Below, piece after piece: positions 1 through 8,817 of a stretch of 64,000 bases of DNA. Within the stretch, counting starts at the first letter, position 1; every line of letters starts with the position of its first letter. The notes under the pieces were generated by a model that saw only the letters and a program-made list of their open reading frames with translations, ran no database searches and was not told where the DNA came from. The translations under genes and the position numbers were made by a program. The stretch comes from Galactobacillus timonensis (lineage in GTDB: Bacteria > Bacillota_I > Bacilli_A > Erysipelotrichales > Erysipelotrichaceae): positions 2,127,900 to 2,191,899 of the forward strand of contig NZ_LT964739.1 of assembly GCF_900240265.1 (NCBI RefSeq), written 5' to 3'.

Positions 1-240
1 GCAAACCGGGCAGCTCTTTCTGATGAGCTGCAGGAGCTGCTGAGCCATCTGTCGGACAAGGAGGCTGCGGTAATCCGGATGCGGTTCGGTCTTGACGGTT
101 CCCGTCCCAAGACTCTGAGCGAAGTCGGTGAGTCATTCGGCGTTACGCGTGAGCGTGTGCGTCAGATTGAGTCCACCGCTCTTGCCAAGCTGGCAAAGCC
201 GGCAAACTCCAAGCGTCTGGCCGGATTCCTGCAGGCGTAA
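1..240 (+). CDS. rpoD: RNA polymerase sigma factor RpoD, C-terminal part (5' end outside window)
   Basis: The open frame enters from the left edge and ends in TAA at 238-240. The 79 visible residues are sigma-70 region 4. They hold the helix pattern around RMRFGLDG, then a helix-turn-helix with TLSEVGESFGVTRERVRQIE, which in this family recognises the -35 element, and the usual basic tail ending near SKRLAGFLQA. The match to the primary (housekeeping) sigma factor rather than an alternative sigma is based on the RFGLDG and RERVRQIE signatures. Only the last fifth of the gene is present, so nothing can be said about regions 1 to 3. A terminator follows immediately. Confidence 0.93.
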   Translation, partial: ANRAALSDELQELLSHLSDKEAAVIRMRFGLDGSRPKTLSEVGESFGVTRERVRQIESTALAKLAKPANSKRLAGFLQA

Positions 241-256
241 TCTGAAACAAAGAACA

Positions 257-287
257 GAGCTGGCACAAAAATGTGCCGGCTTTTTCT
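257..287 (+). terminator. Rho-independent terminator after rpoD
   Basis: An 8-bp stem (259-266 with 273-280, one G-U pair) with a six-base A-rich loop is followed by TTTTTCTT. It separates rpoD from the Y-family polymerase, whose AT-rich start region begins right after it. Confidence 0.8.
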
Positions 288-301
288 TATAAAATAGAGC
301 C

Positions 302-1807
302 ATGATGAAGCAGCGTACCTACATTGCGATTGATCTGAAATCTTTTTACGCCTCCCAGGAATGCGCAAGCAGGCATCTGGATCCTTTGAAGACGAATCTT
401 GTTGTGGCGGATGCCAGCCGGACCGAGAAGACAATCTGTCTTGCCGTTTCACCTTCGCTCAAGGCGTACGGGATTCCGGGACGGGCGCGGCTGTTTGAAG
501 TGCAGCAGGCCGTGAAGAAGATCAATGAGCAGCGTCTCAAGGCTTTGCACGGGAAGTACTTTACGGGGTCTTCGAGCAATGCCGATGAACTGAGGGAACA
601 TCCGGACTATAAGCTGGACTTCATCATTGCCTGTCCGCGGATGCAGGAGTATCTTCTTACCAGCCAGCAGATTTACGGGATCTATCTCAACTATGCGGCG
701 GCTGCGGATATTCATGTCTATTCGATTGATGAGGTGTTCATTGATGCGACTTCGTATCTTTCGTCGGCAAATATGACGCCGTATGCCCTGGCGCGGAAGA
801 TGATTTTCGATGTGCTTCAGGCGACCGGCATCACTGCTACGGCAGGCATCGGTACCAATCTCTATCTTGCCAAGGTGGCGATGGATATTGTGGCCAAGCA
901 TATCCCGGGCGATGCGTACGGGGTTCGGATTGCGTCCTTAAACGAGTCAAGCTACCGGCGGCAGCTGTGGGCACATGAGCCGATTACGGATTTCTGGCGG
1001 GTCGGCCATGGCATTGCGGCAAGGCTGGCGGCATTGAACATTCATACGATGGGGGACCTTGCGGCATACTCTCTGAAGGATGAAGAGACTCTGTATAAAA
1101 TTTTCGGCGTGAATGCGGAGCTGCTGATTGATCATGCGTGGGGTTATGAGCCGGTAAAGATTGCGGATATCAAGGCCTATCATCCGGAAGTCAAAAGTCT
1201 GTCGCAGGGACAGGTGCTTCTGAAGCCCTATACGCATGAAAAGGGGCTGCTCATCATCAAGGAGATGGCAGACCTTCTGGCGCTGGATCTTGTGAAGAAA
1301 CACCTGATGACGCGGGAAGTGGGGCTGTATGTCGGCTTTGACCGTACAAGCAGCGAGGATGATGCGATCGAAGATCATCCCGGCGGCATGGCCATGGACT
1401 ATTACGGCCGCAGAATTCCAGCCGGTGCGCATGCGGGGCTGCGGCTGGAGAACTGGACATCTTCCTCCGAAGAACTGACCAGAGCCTTTGTGAAGATCTA
1501 TGAGGCGATTGCGGACCCGGCGATGTATGTGCGGCGGGTCTATCTTTCGGCCGGCAATGTTATCGATGAGAAGAAGGCGGAAGCCTATGGAGAAGTTGGC
1601 CGGTTTGATCTTTTTTCGGATGCGGATGCCCTGGATCAAAAGATACAGAAGGAGCGCAGCCGCCGCCAGCGGGAGACAAAGGCACAGAAGGCGATCCTCG
1701 AGATACAGCAGAAGTACGGAAAGAACTCCATTGTCAAGGCAATGGATCTTGAAGAGGATGCGATGACCATCAAGCGCAACCGGCAGATCGGGGGACATCA
1801 CGCATGA
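302..1807 (+). CDS. Y-family DNA polymerase (DinB/UmuC-like, ImpB/MucB/SamB group)
   Basis: A 501-residue protein of the Y family, which performs error-prone translesion synthesis across damaged template. The N-terminus carries the first catalytic motif (AIDLKSFYASQE, Asp near residue 11) and a second acidic motif SIDEVFID near residue 142. A thumb region with helix-hairpin-helix character (DFWRVGHGIAARLAALNI) follows near residue 230, and then a little-finger region. The basic C-terminal tail is rich in charged helix. The length fits the UvrX/UmuC-like polymerases of Bacillota rather than short DinB (about 350 aa). The start is one of two adjacent ATGs with no strong ribosome-binding site. 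It overlaps the next gene by ATGA, a pair arrangement typical of this polymerase family. Confidence 0.9.
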   Translation: MMKQRTYIAIDLKSFYASQECASRHLDPLKTNLVVADASRTEKTICLAVSPSLKAYGIPGRARLFEVQQAVKKINEQRLKALHGKYFTGSSSNADELREHPDYKLDFIIACPRMQEYLLTSQQIYGIYLNYAAAADIHVYSIDEVFIDATSYLSSANMTPYALARKMIFDVLQATGITATAGIGTNLYLAKVAMDIVAKHIPGDAYGVRIASLNESSYRRQLWAHEPITDFWRVGHGIAARLAALNIHTMGDLAAYSLKDEETLYKIFGVNAELLIDHAWGYEPVKIADIKAYHPEVKSLSQGQVLLKPYTHEKGLLIIKEMADLLALDLVKKHLMTREVGLYVGFDRTSSEDDAIEDHPGGMAMDYYGRRIPAGAHAGLRLENWTSSSEELTRAFVKIYEAIADPAMYVRRVYLSAGNVIDEKKAEAYGEVGRFDLFSDADALDQKIQKERSRRQRETKAQKAILEIQQKYGKNSIVKAMDLEEDAMTIKRNRQIGGHHA

Positions 1808-2283
1808 GCGGGAAGGTTCGTGATCCGTACGAGGATCTGTATGATCGTCCCCGGCCGCAGTCGAAGTATCATCATCCGATGCCGATGGCTAAGCGGGCGG
1901 CACAGTTTCTTCCGTTCGATGCCCTCACCGGGTACAAGGAGCTGATTGCGGAAGAGGCGCGGACAACCGAGCAGCGTCGAATACTGAGTGAAGAGGAGCG
2001 TCAGATTCTGGATCAGAAGATTGCCATTCTGAGCCAGCTGAAGGATGTGCATCCGATGGTGCGTCTGCTTGTCTTTGTGCCGGATGCCGTGAAAGACGGC
2101 GGTATGTACCAGGAGGTCAGCGGCTGTCTGCGGCGGGTTGATGAGACGGAACATATCATTCAGCTGATGAACAAGAAGATGTACCGTGTGGAGGACATTG
2201 ACGGAATCGAGTCGTCGGTGTTTGCCCGTGAAGAGGATATCTTCGAGGAAGAAAGGCAGCCGAATGATGCAGAACAGAAGTAA
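1804..2283 (+). CDS. YolD-like small partner of the Y-family polymerase
   Basis: A 159-residue protein that starts inside the polymerase stop codon (ATGA overlap at 1804-1807), so the two are translationally coupled. Its centre has the pattern MAKRAAQFLPFDALTGYKEL followed by a glutamate-rich helix (EEARTTEQRRILSEEE). This is seen in the small YolD-like proteins encoded next to UvrX/UmuC-type polymerases in Bacillota. Function in the family is not well established; association with SOS mutagenesis is inferred from the conserved pairing. No catalytic motif, signal peptide or membrane segment is visible. Confidence 0.75.
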   Translation: MSGKVRDPYEDLYDRPRPQSKYHHPMPMAKRAAQFLPFDALTGYKELIAEEARTTEQRRILSEEERQILDQKIAILSQLKDVHPMVRLLVFVPDAVKDGGMYQEVSGCLRRVDETEHIIQLMNKKMYRVEDIDGIESSVFAREEDIFEEERQPNDAEQK

Positions 2284-2345
2284 ACAGGCAGGGAAAGCGG
2301 AGCTTGCGGGCCGTAAAGATGGATAAAAGAGGCTGTGCAAGAACC

Positions 2346-2385
2346 GCTTTCTTGAAGATCGGCGACTCTTCGCCTACAAAGAAAG
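2346..2385. repeat. Nested hairpin in the gap before the XRE regulator
   Basis: Positions 2347-2354 (CTTTCTTG) pair with 2377-2385 (CAAAGAAAG, one bulge) and enclose a perfect GGCGA-CTCT-TCGCC hairpin at 2361-2374. It lies 20 bases before the regulator start and has no T-run, so it is not an obvious terminator. It could be an operator or an mRNA structure. Confidence 0.45.
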
Positions 2386-2404
2386 AGCCGCAGGGAGAAC
2401 AGGT

Positions 2405-2887
2405 ATGGAATTTTCACAGCAGATCAGAGAAATCCGGAATAAGAACAGGCTGACCCAGGAAGAGATGGCACAGAAACTTCATGTGACGCGTCAGGCTGTT
2501 TCAAACTGGGAGAATGGAAAGAATCTTCCGGATCTCGGGATGCTGGTGGAGATTGCCAGAACCTTCCACGTGTCCCTGGACTGGCTGATCTTAGGAGGAG
2601 ATGACAATATGAATGATATGACGGAAAAACTGATTGAAGATGGAAGTGAAGGAAGAAGAGCGAAGCGCATGATGGTCGCTGCCTGGGCGGGTGCGATTCT
2701 GGTGCTTTGCGGGGTTGCGCTGTTTCTGATCAAAGGTGCGACGGTTGAATACGTGGATGCCCAGGGCATTCTGCATGAGGATTTCTGGATGATCGGTGTG
2801 GGATGGATTCTGATCCTGCTGGGCGTGCTGGTGACGGTGGTCAACCTGGCAGTGAATCTTCTGCATAAGAAGACTGCAAGCAGGTGA
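2405..2887 (+). CDS. XRE-family regulator with two C-terminal membrane helices
   Basis: 160 residues. Residues 4-60 are a classic Cro/C1-type helix-turn-helix (IREIRNKNRLTQEEMAQKL, then VTRQAVSNWENGK). The C-terminal half has two hydrophobic segments, near 89-109 (AAWAGAILVLCGVALFLI) and 125-150 (WMIGVGWILILLGVLVTVV), separated by a short polar loop. The layout resembles the common Bacillota regulators that join an XRE domain to a DUF3955-like two-helix membrane tail. A membrane-tethered DNA-binding protein that senses an envelope state is the likely role, but the target is unknown. A GGGAGAACAGGT ribosome-binding region supports the start. A terminator follows. Confidence 0.85.
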   Translation: MEFSQQIREIRNKNRLTQEEMAQKLHVTRQAVSNWENGKNLPDLGMLVEIARTFHVSLDWLILGGDDNMNDMTEKLIEDGSEGRRAKRMMVAAWAGAILVLCGVALFLIKGATVEYVDAQGILHEDFWMIGVGWILILLGVLVTVVNLAVNLLHKKTASR

Positions 2888-2934
2888 TTTTACTAATATT
2901 CTATTCCGGAAGCAGAAGTAATCAGATTTATTCA

Positions 2935-2961
2935 GGGGTCGCAAAATACGATCCCTTTTCT
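2935..2961 (+). terminator. Rho-independent terminator after XRE regulator
   Basis: A 7-bp stem (2935-2941 with 2949-2955, one G-U) with a seven-base A-rich loop is followed by TTTTCTATT. It isolates the regulator from the reductase gene downstream, which has a TACAAT -10-like hexamer at 2976-2981. Confidence 0.75.
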
Positions 2962-3002
2962 ATTGTGGAAACTGCTACAATCTCTGCCGGAGGAAGAAGT
3001 GT

Positions 3003-5168
3003 ATGAGAAAGTTAGCAGCAGTCGGTATCAGTGCTCTGCTTGCATTATCCCTGGCAGGATGTGCAGGAAGCAGCAATGCAGCGAACGATTCGGGCCTGAA
3101 CGATGGCACTTACACAAGTCAGCAGCAGGGCTTTGGCGGCCCGGTTACGGTGACGCTTACCATCGCGGATGGAAAGATTTCGGATGTGGAACTGGTCGGT
3201 GACAGTGAGACACCAAGTGTCGGAGGTGCGGCGCTCGATACGCTGAAGGAAAACATTCTTTCGAGCAACAGCGCGGATTTCGACCTGGTATCCGGAGCAA
3301 CCTACACGAGTACAGCGGTTCAGAAGGGTGTTGCGGATGACCTTGCCCAGGCGGCAGGAACAGCATCTTCTTCGGCAGCGGACGCGGTTGTGGCAGATGG
3401 GACCTACAATGGCAAGGCACCGTCCTTCGGCATCATGAAGGAAATGGAACTTGCCGTCACCTTCAAGGACAATAAGATTACAGACATTGAAACTGTGTGT
3501 GCAGGTTCGGCGACACAGGCAGACGAAGATGAATACAGTGCACAGTACAAGACAGTAGAAGACAATCTGTATCCGCGGATCATTGCTTCGCAGAGCCTGG
3601 CCGTGGATTCGATCAGCGGTGCTACCGTTTCCAGCAATGCGGCCAAGTCGATCATTGCCAATATCATCGATGAGAATGGCGGTGATTCGAGTCAGTGGTA
3701 TACGCCGGTTGAAAAGAGCACGAAGACAGTGACGCTGGATGGCTATGATGCCATCATCGTTGGTCTTGGCTCGTCCGGTGTTGCGACCTATCTGAGTGCG
3801 GCGCTGAACGGTGCCACGGTCTTCGGCATGGAAACGGCAGCCAAGATCGGCGGCAACGGTACGAATACGGCCGGTCCTTTGGGCGTAAATCCCAAGGCAC
3901 AGGTAGAAGCCAATGGCGGTGAGAAGTTTGTCGATGAGGACGAGCTGTTCAATGCCTGGATGGAATATACCGATAACGATGCGAAACCGGATATCGTAAA
4001 GATGTTCATCAATGAGTCGGGCAAGACCTTCGGGTGGCTGGAGGACAACTATGACTTCAGCTTCCTTCCGCAGATGTTTGCCTTCTATGATGCACACGGC
4101 TGGAAGCTGTGGACGATGTATTCCGGCAAGGACGGCGGTACAAAGGATGATGCCTACGTCAACAGTATGGAGAAAGCCAAGGCCATGAATGACAAGAACG
4201 ACTATATGACCGAGCTGACCGCAAAGAAGCTGCTGGTCGAAGATGGCAAGGTCGTCGGCGTCGAGGGTGAGTACTACGACGGCACAATCTATGATGTGTA
4301 TGGTGATTCCGTTGTTCTGGCGGATGGCGGCTTCATCGGAAACGCAGAGATGACGCAGAAGTATACGGGTGCGGTATGGCATACCAAGGGAATGACGCAG
4401 TGCAACGGCTTCGGCATCAATGCGGCGCTGGATCTCGGAGCTGCTCTCTACAATCCGGATGTTGCGGTAGAGGACCATATTGCGGCACTGGATACAATCA
4501 TCCGCTCGGATGATTACAGTGATACGGACAAGAGTATTCTGTCTTCTCTGGTCAATGATATGAACTATACGATGATTGATTCGAAGGGCAATGAGTTCGA
4601 TCCGAACTACAACGGTCTTGGCATTTCATTCAATGCGTGGGAAGCCGGTGCCAACTACTATGTGCTTCTCAACGAGGATGAGTACAACGCCATTAAGAAC
4701 GACGGTTACAGCACCTATACGATTCCGATGTTCTTCTCACAGGTTACGGAGGATACGACGGAATTCACCAATGGTGACCCGGTCGCGAATCTTGATGACA
4801 TCATGGCGATGGGTGAGAAGTTCAATGATGTATATGAAGCTGATTCCATCGCTGATCTTGGCAAGCAGCTTGGTATTACGATCAACCTGGATTCAATCCA
4901 TGGCCGCTCCGATGGAAAGTTCTATGCCATCAAGGGTGCAGCTTATGTCTACTCGACATGCGGAGGTCTTGATATCGATACGAATATGAATGTACTAAAA
5001 GAAGATGGTACCCCGATTGATAATCTGTATGCGGTCGGAAATAACTCGCTTGGTACACTCAATGAGTCAAACAAGGCTTATGTCACATACGGCGGCTGTG
5101 CACAGGGCTGGGCACTGACATCGGGCCATCTCGTTGGTGAGACAATTGCCAACACATACGCTGACTGA
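3003..5168 (+). CDS. Surface flavin reductase lipoprotein: two FMN-binding domains plus FAD_binding_2 (fumarate reductase-like)
   Basis: 721 residues. Residues 1-20 are a lipoprotein signal with lipobox LAGC (Cys20). Two FMN_bind domains follow (about 35-115 and 133-222). Each ends in a D-x-x-S-G-A-T type motif (SGATYTS near 97, SGATVSS near 202) where ApbE-type transferases attach FMN covalently to a Thr or Ser in this family. From about 246 there is a FAD_binding_2 domain with dinucleotide motif IIVGLGSSGVA and the C-terminal GGCAQGWALTSGHLVGE segment. Proteins of this type reduce fumarate, urocanate, methacrylate or related enoates outside the membrane, receiving electrons through the flavin domains. 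The substrate cannot be read from sequence. GGAGG at 2989-2993 supports the start. It is a single-gene unit between terminators. Confidence 0.88.
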   Translation: MRKLAAVGISALLALSLAGCAGSSNAANDSGLNDGTYTSQQQGFGGPVTVTLTIADGKISDVELVGDSETPSVGGAALDTLKENILSSNSADFDLVSGATYTSTAVQKGVADDLAQAAGTASSSAADAVVADGTYNGKAPSFGIMKEMELAVTFKDNKITDIETVCAGSATQADEDEYSAQYKTVEDNLYPRIIASQSLAVDSISGATVSSNAAKSIIANIIDENGGDSSQWYTPVEKSTKTVTLDGYDAIIVGLGSSGVATYLSAALNGATVFGMETAAKIGGNGTNTAGPLGVNPKAQVEANGGEKFVDEDELFNAWMEYTDNDAKPDIVKMFINESGKTFGWLEDNYDFSFLPQMFAFYDAHGWKLWTMYSGKDGGTKDDAYVNSMEKAKAMNDKNDYMTELTAKKLLVEDGKVVGVEGEYYDGTIYDVYGDSVVLADGGFIGNAEMTQKYTGAVWHTKGMTQCNGFGINAALDLGAALYNPDVAVEDHIAALDTIIRSDDYSDTDKSILSSLVNDMNYTMIDSKGNEFDPNYNGLGISFNAWEAGANYYVLLNEDEYNAIKNDGYSTYTIPMFFSQVTEDTTEFTNGDPVANLDDIMAMGEKFNDVYEADSIADLGKQLGITINLDSIHGRSDGKFYAIKGAAYVYSTCGGLDIDTNMNVLKEDGTPIDNLYAVGNNSLGTLNESNKAYVTYGGCAQGWALTSGHLVGETIANTYAD

Positions 5169-5219
5169 GATTATTCTGAAGCAGCGATAACGAAACGATA
5201 ACAATTCCTACGAAGAAGA

Positions 5220-5250
5220 GCCGCCTAACATGGAAAAGGGCGGCCCTTTG
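5220..5250 (+). terminator. Probable terminator after the flavin reductase
   Basis: GCCGCC at 5220-5225 pairs with GGCGGC at 5239-5244 and is followed by CCTTTGTT. The T-tract is imperfect, so the strength is uncertain, but it is placed about 50 bases after the reductase stop. Confidence 0.55.
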
Positions 5251-5298
5251 TTCGGGTCGGGTGAAAAAGGCCATTTGGTCAATTTTGCCCAGCTCTAA

Positions 5299-5430
5299 CA
5301 GCGTTGGCTGGATGTGTGTATTACCACCGTGATCGGAGCCGGACTGTTCCTGATTCTGTTCGCTGCGTCATTTGTCATTGCAGTACTGGAGGAGGCGCGG
5401 AACGGACCGATTCACTTTCTGCATTCCTGA
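5299..5430 (+). pseudogene. Remnant of a small membrane protein of an integrative element
   Basis: The frame after an in-frame TAA (5296-5298) reads about 43 codons with one strong hydrophobic helix (VIGAGLFLILFAASFVIAVL) and a polar end (EEARNGPIHFLHS). There is no start codon in this frame. Its position directly before a decayed relaxase suggests it is the 3' remnant of a mobilisation-region gene. I do not recognise the family. Confidence 0.4.
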
Positions 5431-5529
5431 TAGAATCTTTATGTCATTATGTGCCGGGTTATCTGTGCTATTTGTGCTGCGGATGATCCGGCATTCTTTT
5501 TTGCCTTGAGAAAAATGAAAGGAGATCCT

Positions 5530-6931
5530 ATGGCAGCAACGAAACTGATTGCCATGCATGTGAATAAGGGCAAGACGGTTGCCCAGTGTCTGAATGAGCG
5601 TCTGGATTATACGCAGAATCCACTGAAGACAAAGCAGGGTGAGCTGATCAGTTCCTATGAATGCGAACCGGAAACCGCAGCAATGGAGTTCCTGTTATCC
5701 AAGCGGGAATATCAGCGGGTCACTGGCGAAGAATACAAGGGCAATATTATTGCTTACCAGATCCGGCAGTCCTTCAAACCCGGTGAAATTACGCCTGAGG
5801 AAGCCAATAAACTCGGATATGAAACAGCCATGCGATTCAACCAAGGGAAAACACGCTTTTACAGTTTCCACTCATACGGACCGTGCTCATATCCATTATC
5901 ACATCATCTTCAATTCCACTACACGCGACTGTACCAGAAAATTCAAGAACTTCTTCTATTCAGGACTTGCGCTGCAGCATCTCAGCGACATCATTTGTCT
6001 GGAACATGGATATTCCATTATTGAAAAGAAACCATATGCTGATCGCAGTAAGCGTACGGTGTATCCGAAGCGGCATACGATGCGCAATGAACTGGGTTCT
6101 GTTATTGATTCCTGTCTGAAGCAGAATCCGGAAAATCTGAATGCTTTCTACCAGCTTCTGCCGGAACATGGATATGAGTTGAAATGTGGAAAGCATCCGG
6201 CTGTCAAAGGACGACGGCAGAAAAAATTCATCCGCTTGGATTCTCTTGGTGAAGACTATACGCAGGATGCTATTTCTGAGAGAATCGCCGGCGCAAACGT
6301 GCGGGAGCTACACCATGATGGACAAAGTTTGATACCTGATCTTCTGATAGTTATTGAGAATAGAATCCTCGACAAAGGTCGTGGTTACGAGCGCTGGGCA
6401 AAGAAAAAGAATCTCGGCATGACAGTCGATACGCTCCGTTTCTTTCAGAAAGAGAATATTCACAGCATGACACAGCTGTGGGAATCTGCGGAATCAGCGG
6501 TGCAGCGCTGCGAACAGCTGAAAGCAGATATCCGATCCAGGGAAACATGACTCTCTGAGATCAAAGAGCTGAAGACACACATCATTAACTACAGCAAGAC
6601 AAGGGAAACTTACAAGCAGTATCGGGAAGCCGGCTACAGCAAGAAATTTCTGGAAACACATCGGGAAGAGATCATGCTGCACAAAGCTGCAAAGGAAGCC
6701 TTCGGCAACTTGCCGAATGGGAAGATCCCGAAGATTAAGGATCTGAATACGGAATACCAGCAGCTTATTCAAGAGAAGCAAAAACTCTACGCAGAATATA
6801 GAAAGGCCAAGGAACGCATGAAAGCTATGGAAAATGCCAGGAAGAATGCGGAGATGATCTTGGAAAAGATTATAGTGAACATGATGGGATGCAGAAACAA
6901 GCGTTCTCCGAACGCGCAGCCACCGACATAA
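5530..6931 (+). pseudogene. MobP-type relaxase (MobA/VirD2 family), broken by a frameshift and a nonsense codon
   Basis: The gene starts at ATG 5530 behind GAAAGGAGATCCT. Frame 1 encodes the relaxase N-terminus to about 5850. Homology then continues one frame over from the run of four A at about 5849-5852 with the three-histidine motif HTDRAHIHYHIIFN, which binds metal and nicks DNA in this family. The second frame hits TGA at 6548-6550, but the same frame resumes at once with LSEIKELKTHIINYSKT and runs to 6931 with a charged coiled-coil tail. The protein of about 465 residues is therefore split by one extra base and one in-frame stop. An alternative frame after 6850 stays open to about 7027 (FKGLGMNPNQLRKA) and might be the original tail. 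No other transfer genes are present, so this is a relic. Confidence 0.82.
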
Positions 6932-7160
6932 ATGTGCCGGTGTTCAAAGGGCTTGGGATGAATCCCAACCAGTTGCGGAAAGCGGATTGTGGCTACACAA
7001 ACACTGCTCGCACAAAAATTGCCTTCTGAATAATTACCATTTGGAAAATTGAAACAAAAAGAAGGCTCCGTTCGCAGAATAAAATGGCAGTTCTACATTT
7101 TTTGCTGGGGAATTAATTATCACGTGCGAAAAAGTGAACGATTTGTTCATCGGTTCAAAC

Positions 7161-7189
7161 TTGTTTATTGATTATATCCATGGTATAGT
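7161..7189 (+). promoter_or_regulatory. Promoter of the EPS locus
   Basis: TTGTTT at 7161-7166 and TATAGT at 7184-7189 are separated by 17 bases in an A+T-rich stretch. This is the best sigma-70-type match in the 470-base gap between the relaxase relic and the sugar transferase. Transcription from here gives a leader of about 200 bases before the first EPS gene. Confidence 0.65.
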
Positions 7190-7227
7190 ATATTAGTAAT
7201 TTTTTCCAAGGGAAGTAGTTAATAAAT

Positions 7228-7356
7228 ATGAAAAAAGACTTTACAAATGATGATCTGGTCGGCATTATTCGACAGACAGACAGAGGAGTAGTCTGCCTTT
7301 TTTTGGTATCTATAAATACGCATATTGGAAAAAATAAGCAGGTTTTCTGCGCTTAA
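7228..7356 (+). CDS. Possible 42-residue leader ORF of the EPS locus
   Basis: An ATG at 7228, preceded by AAGGGAAGTAG, opens a 42-codon frame (MKKDFTNDDLVGIIRQTDRGV..., stop TAA 7354-7356). Its middle overlaps a short stem (CAGAC/GTCTG) followed by seven T (7289-7295), and its end enters the 5' arm of the large hairpin at 7332-7380. No family is recognised. It may be a leader peptide of an attenuator or chance coding. Confidence 0.3.
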   Translation: MKKDFTNDDLVGIIRQTDRGVVCLFLVSINTHIGKNKQVFCA

Positions 7357-7380
7357 ATAGCGCCGGAGACCTGCTTATTT
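7332..7380 (+). promoter_or_regulatory. Leader hairpin of the EPS locus
   Basis: AAATAAGCAGGT at 7332-7343 is perfectly inverted at 7369-7380, with a further GCGC/GCGC stem inside the loop. It sits between the promoter and the first EPS gene and is not followed by a T-run. Such a leader stem could be a processive-antitermination or attenuation element, as known for EPS operons of other Bacillota, but the protein partner is not visible here. Confidence 0.5.
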
Positions 7381-7426
7381 GTTTGCGGTAAAAAGAGTGT
7401 GAGATGTGAGGGGAACAGAGTTAGTG

Positions 7427-8043
7427 ATGGAGAAGATTAATGCGGATTGTGCGTCAGCACATTTGCAGGTGTATCTCTCATTTAAAAGGGGATTGAACAT
7501 TATCCTGTCAGCTATCGCGTTTGCGATATTGCTGATCCCGATGATTGTGATCGGAATTCTGATCAAAATAGATTCTCCAGGACCAGTTCTTTTCAAGCAG
7601 GAGCGCCTGGGAAAGGATGGGAAGACGTTCATGATATATAAATTCCGACCCATGGTCGAAGATGCAGAAAAAGATGGCCCTAAATGGGCAGATAAAGATG
7701 ATGGACGTTGCACAAGAGTGGGAATGTTTTTGCGAAAATCCCGGCTGGATGAACTTTCACAGCTGCTGAATATTTTAAAGGGAGATATGAGTCTAGTTGG
7801 ACCGAGACCGGAGCGAGAATACTTTTATAAGAAGTTTTCAGAATATATACCGGATTTTCCAAAGCGACTTGAAGTGTAGCCGGGCCTTACCGGACTGGCA
7901 CAGGTAAATGGAGGGTATGATCTCGGCCCGGAAGAAAAGCTTAAGTACGAAGTGGAATACATAAAAAAAGAAGCATCGGATTAGATTGCAGATGCATTAT
8001 TAAGACAGCTCGATTAGTTTTTACACATGAAGGGGCAAGATGA
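7427..8043 (+). pseudogene. Undecaprenyl-phosphate sugar (galactose) phosphotransferase, inactivated
   Basis: This is a bacterial sugar transferase (PF02397 type) that would load the first sugar phosphate on undecaprenyl phosphate. Visible features are one N-terminal membrane helix (IILSAIAFAILLIPMIVIGIL), then SPGPVLFKQERLGKDGK, the conserved DELSQLLNILKGDMSLVGPRPE core and, after a TAG at 7877-7879, the continuing motif PGLTGLAQVNGGYDLGPEEK. A second lesion, a frameshift in the A-run near 7962-7970, moves the end to another frame (IKKRSIGLD ... VFTHEGAR, stop at 8041-8043). With a nonsense codon where this family normally has Lys and a frameshift, the gene is dead as written. An upstream GTG at 7406 is an alternative start. 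Confidence 0.82.
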
Positions 8044-8105
8044 AATATACGCTATCAGATGCTGGATAAGGCATTCGTTATGAGAAATCAGGAGAATAAT
8101 TAGGA

Positions 8106-8816
8106 ATGAACAATGAAAATACGAATCAAACTACGCAAGACACCTTTGATTTGCTGGATCTTCTAAGACAGATAAAAAAGTATTTCTGGCTTTTGCTACT
8201 CTTTGTAATTTGCATGGGAGCTGCCGGATACTTTTATTCCACATACTTTATTGTACCGCAGTACGAATCGTCGATCATGATGATAGTGAATACAAGAGAA
8301 AACAATAACAGCAATGTGACGAACGACAATATCATATCTGCTCAAAATCTTGTTTCTACCTATGCGGTCATTATTAAAAGCAATACTGTTTTAGACAGAG
8401 TGATTGATGATCTGAATTTGAATATAGAATATGACGACCTGAATGAAAATGTTTATGTAGATGCGGTGGATGACACTCAGGTTATGAGAGTGGCAGTTAG
8501 AAATGAGAATAAGGACCTATCTGCAGAAATTGTAGATGATATTGCAGAAGTTGCGCCGAATATTATTGTAGATGCGGTTGAAGCGGGCTCGTGCAAAGTA
8601 ATTAGTCATGTGAAAACAAGTGATGATCCTGTAACACCTAATGTTGAAAAAAACACTTTGCTAATGGGGGCTTTAGGGCTACTTATTGCAATCATTGCTA
8701 TAGTAATACGCTCATTGTTTACAGTAAGAAAAATCGTCGATGATAATGACGCGCAGAAATACATTGGTTTGCCAGTTCTTGGTGTTATTCCGGAACTTGG
8801 CGGAGGAAACAAGTAA
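8106..8816 (+). CDS. Wzz-type chain-length determinant / tyrosine kinase activator (CpsC, YveK-like)
   Basis: 236 residues with the standard Wzz layout. A short cytoplasmic N-terminus (TFDLLDLLRQIKKYFW) precedes a first membrane helix near 30-50 and an extracellular stretch with the usual ESSIMMIVNTR strand. A second helix lies near 186-206 after the proline-containing PVTPNVEKN segment, followed by a short cytoplasmic tail that in this family activates the partner kinase. Polysaccharide chain length and export are its usual role. It is followed after one base by the kinase gene, and the pair is the typical split BY-kinase arrangement of Bacillota. The gene is intact although the first glycosyltransferase upstream is not. 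Confidence 0.88.
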   Translation: MNNENTNQTTQDTFDLLDLLRQIKKYFWLLLLFVICMGAAGYFYSTYFIVPQYESSIMMIVNTRENNNSNVTNDNIISAQNLVSTYAVIIKSNTVLDRVIDDLNLNIEYDDLNENVYVDAVDDTQVMRVAVRNENKDLSAEIVDDIAEVAPNIIVDAVEAGSCKVISHVKTSDDPVTPNVEKNTLLMGALGLLIAIIAIVIRSLFTVRKIVDDNDAQKYIGLPVLGVIPELGGGNK

Positions 8817-8817
8817 G

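Noticed and set aside
3045..4478. 477-codon minus-strand open frame opposite the flavin reductase
   Set aside because: No family pattern; it is a shadow of the strongly supported reductase, caused by codon bias.
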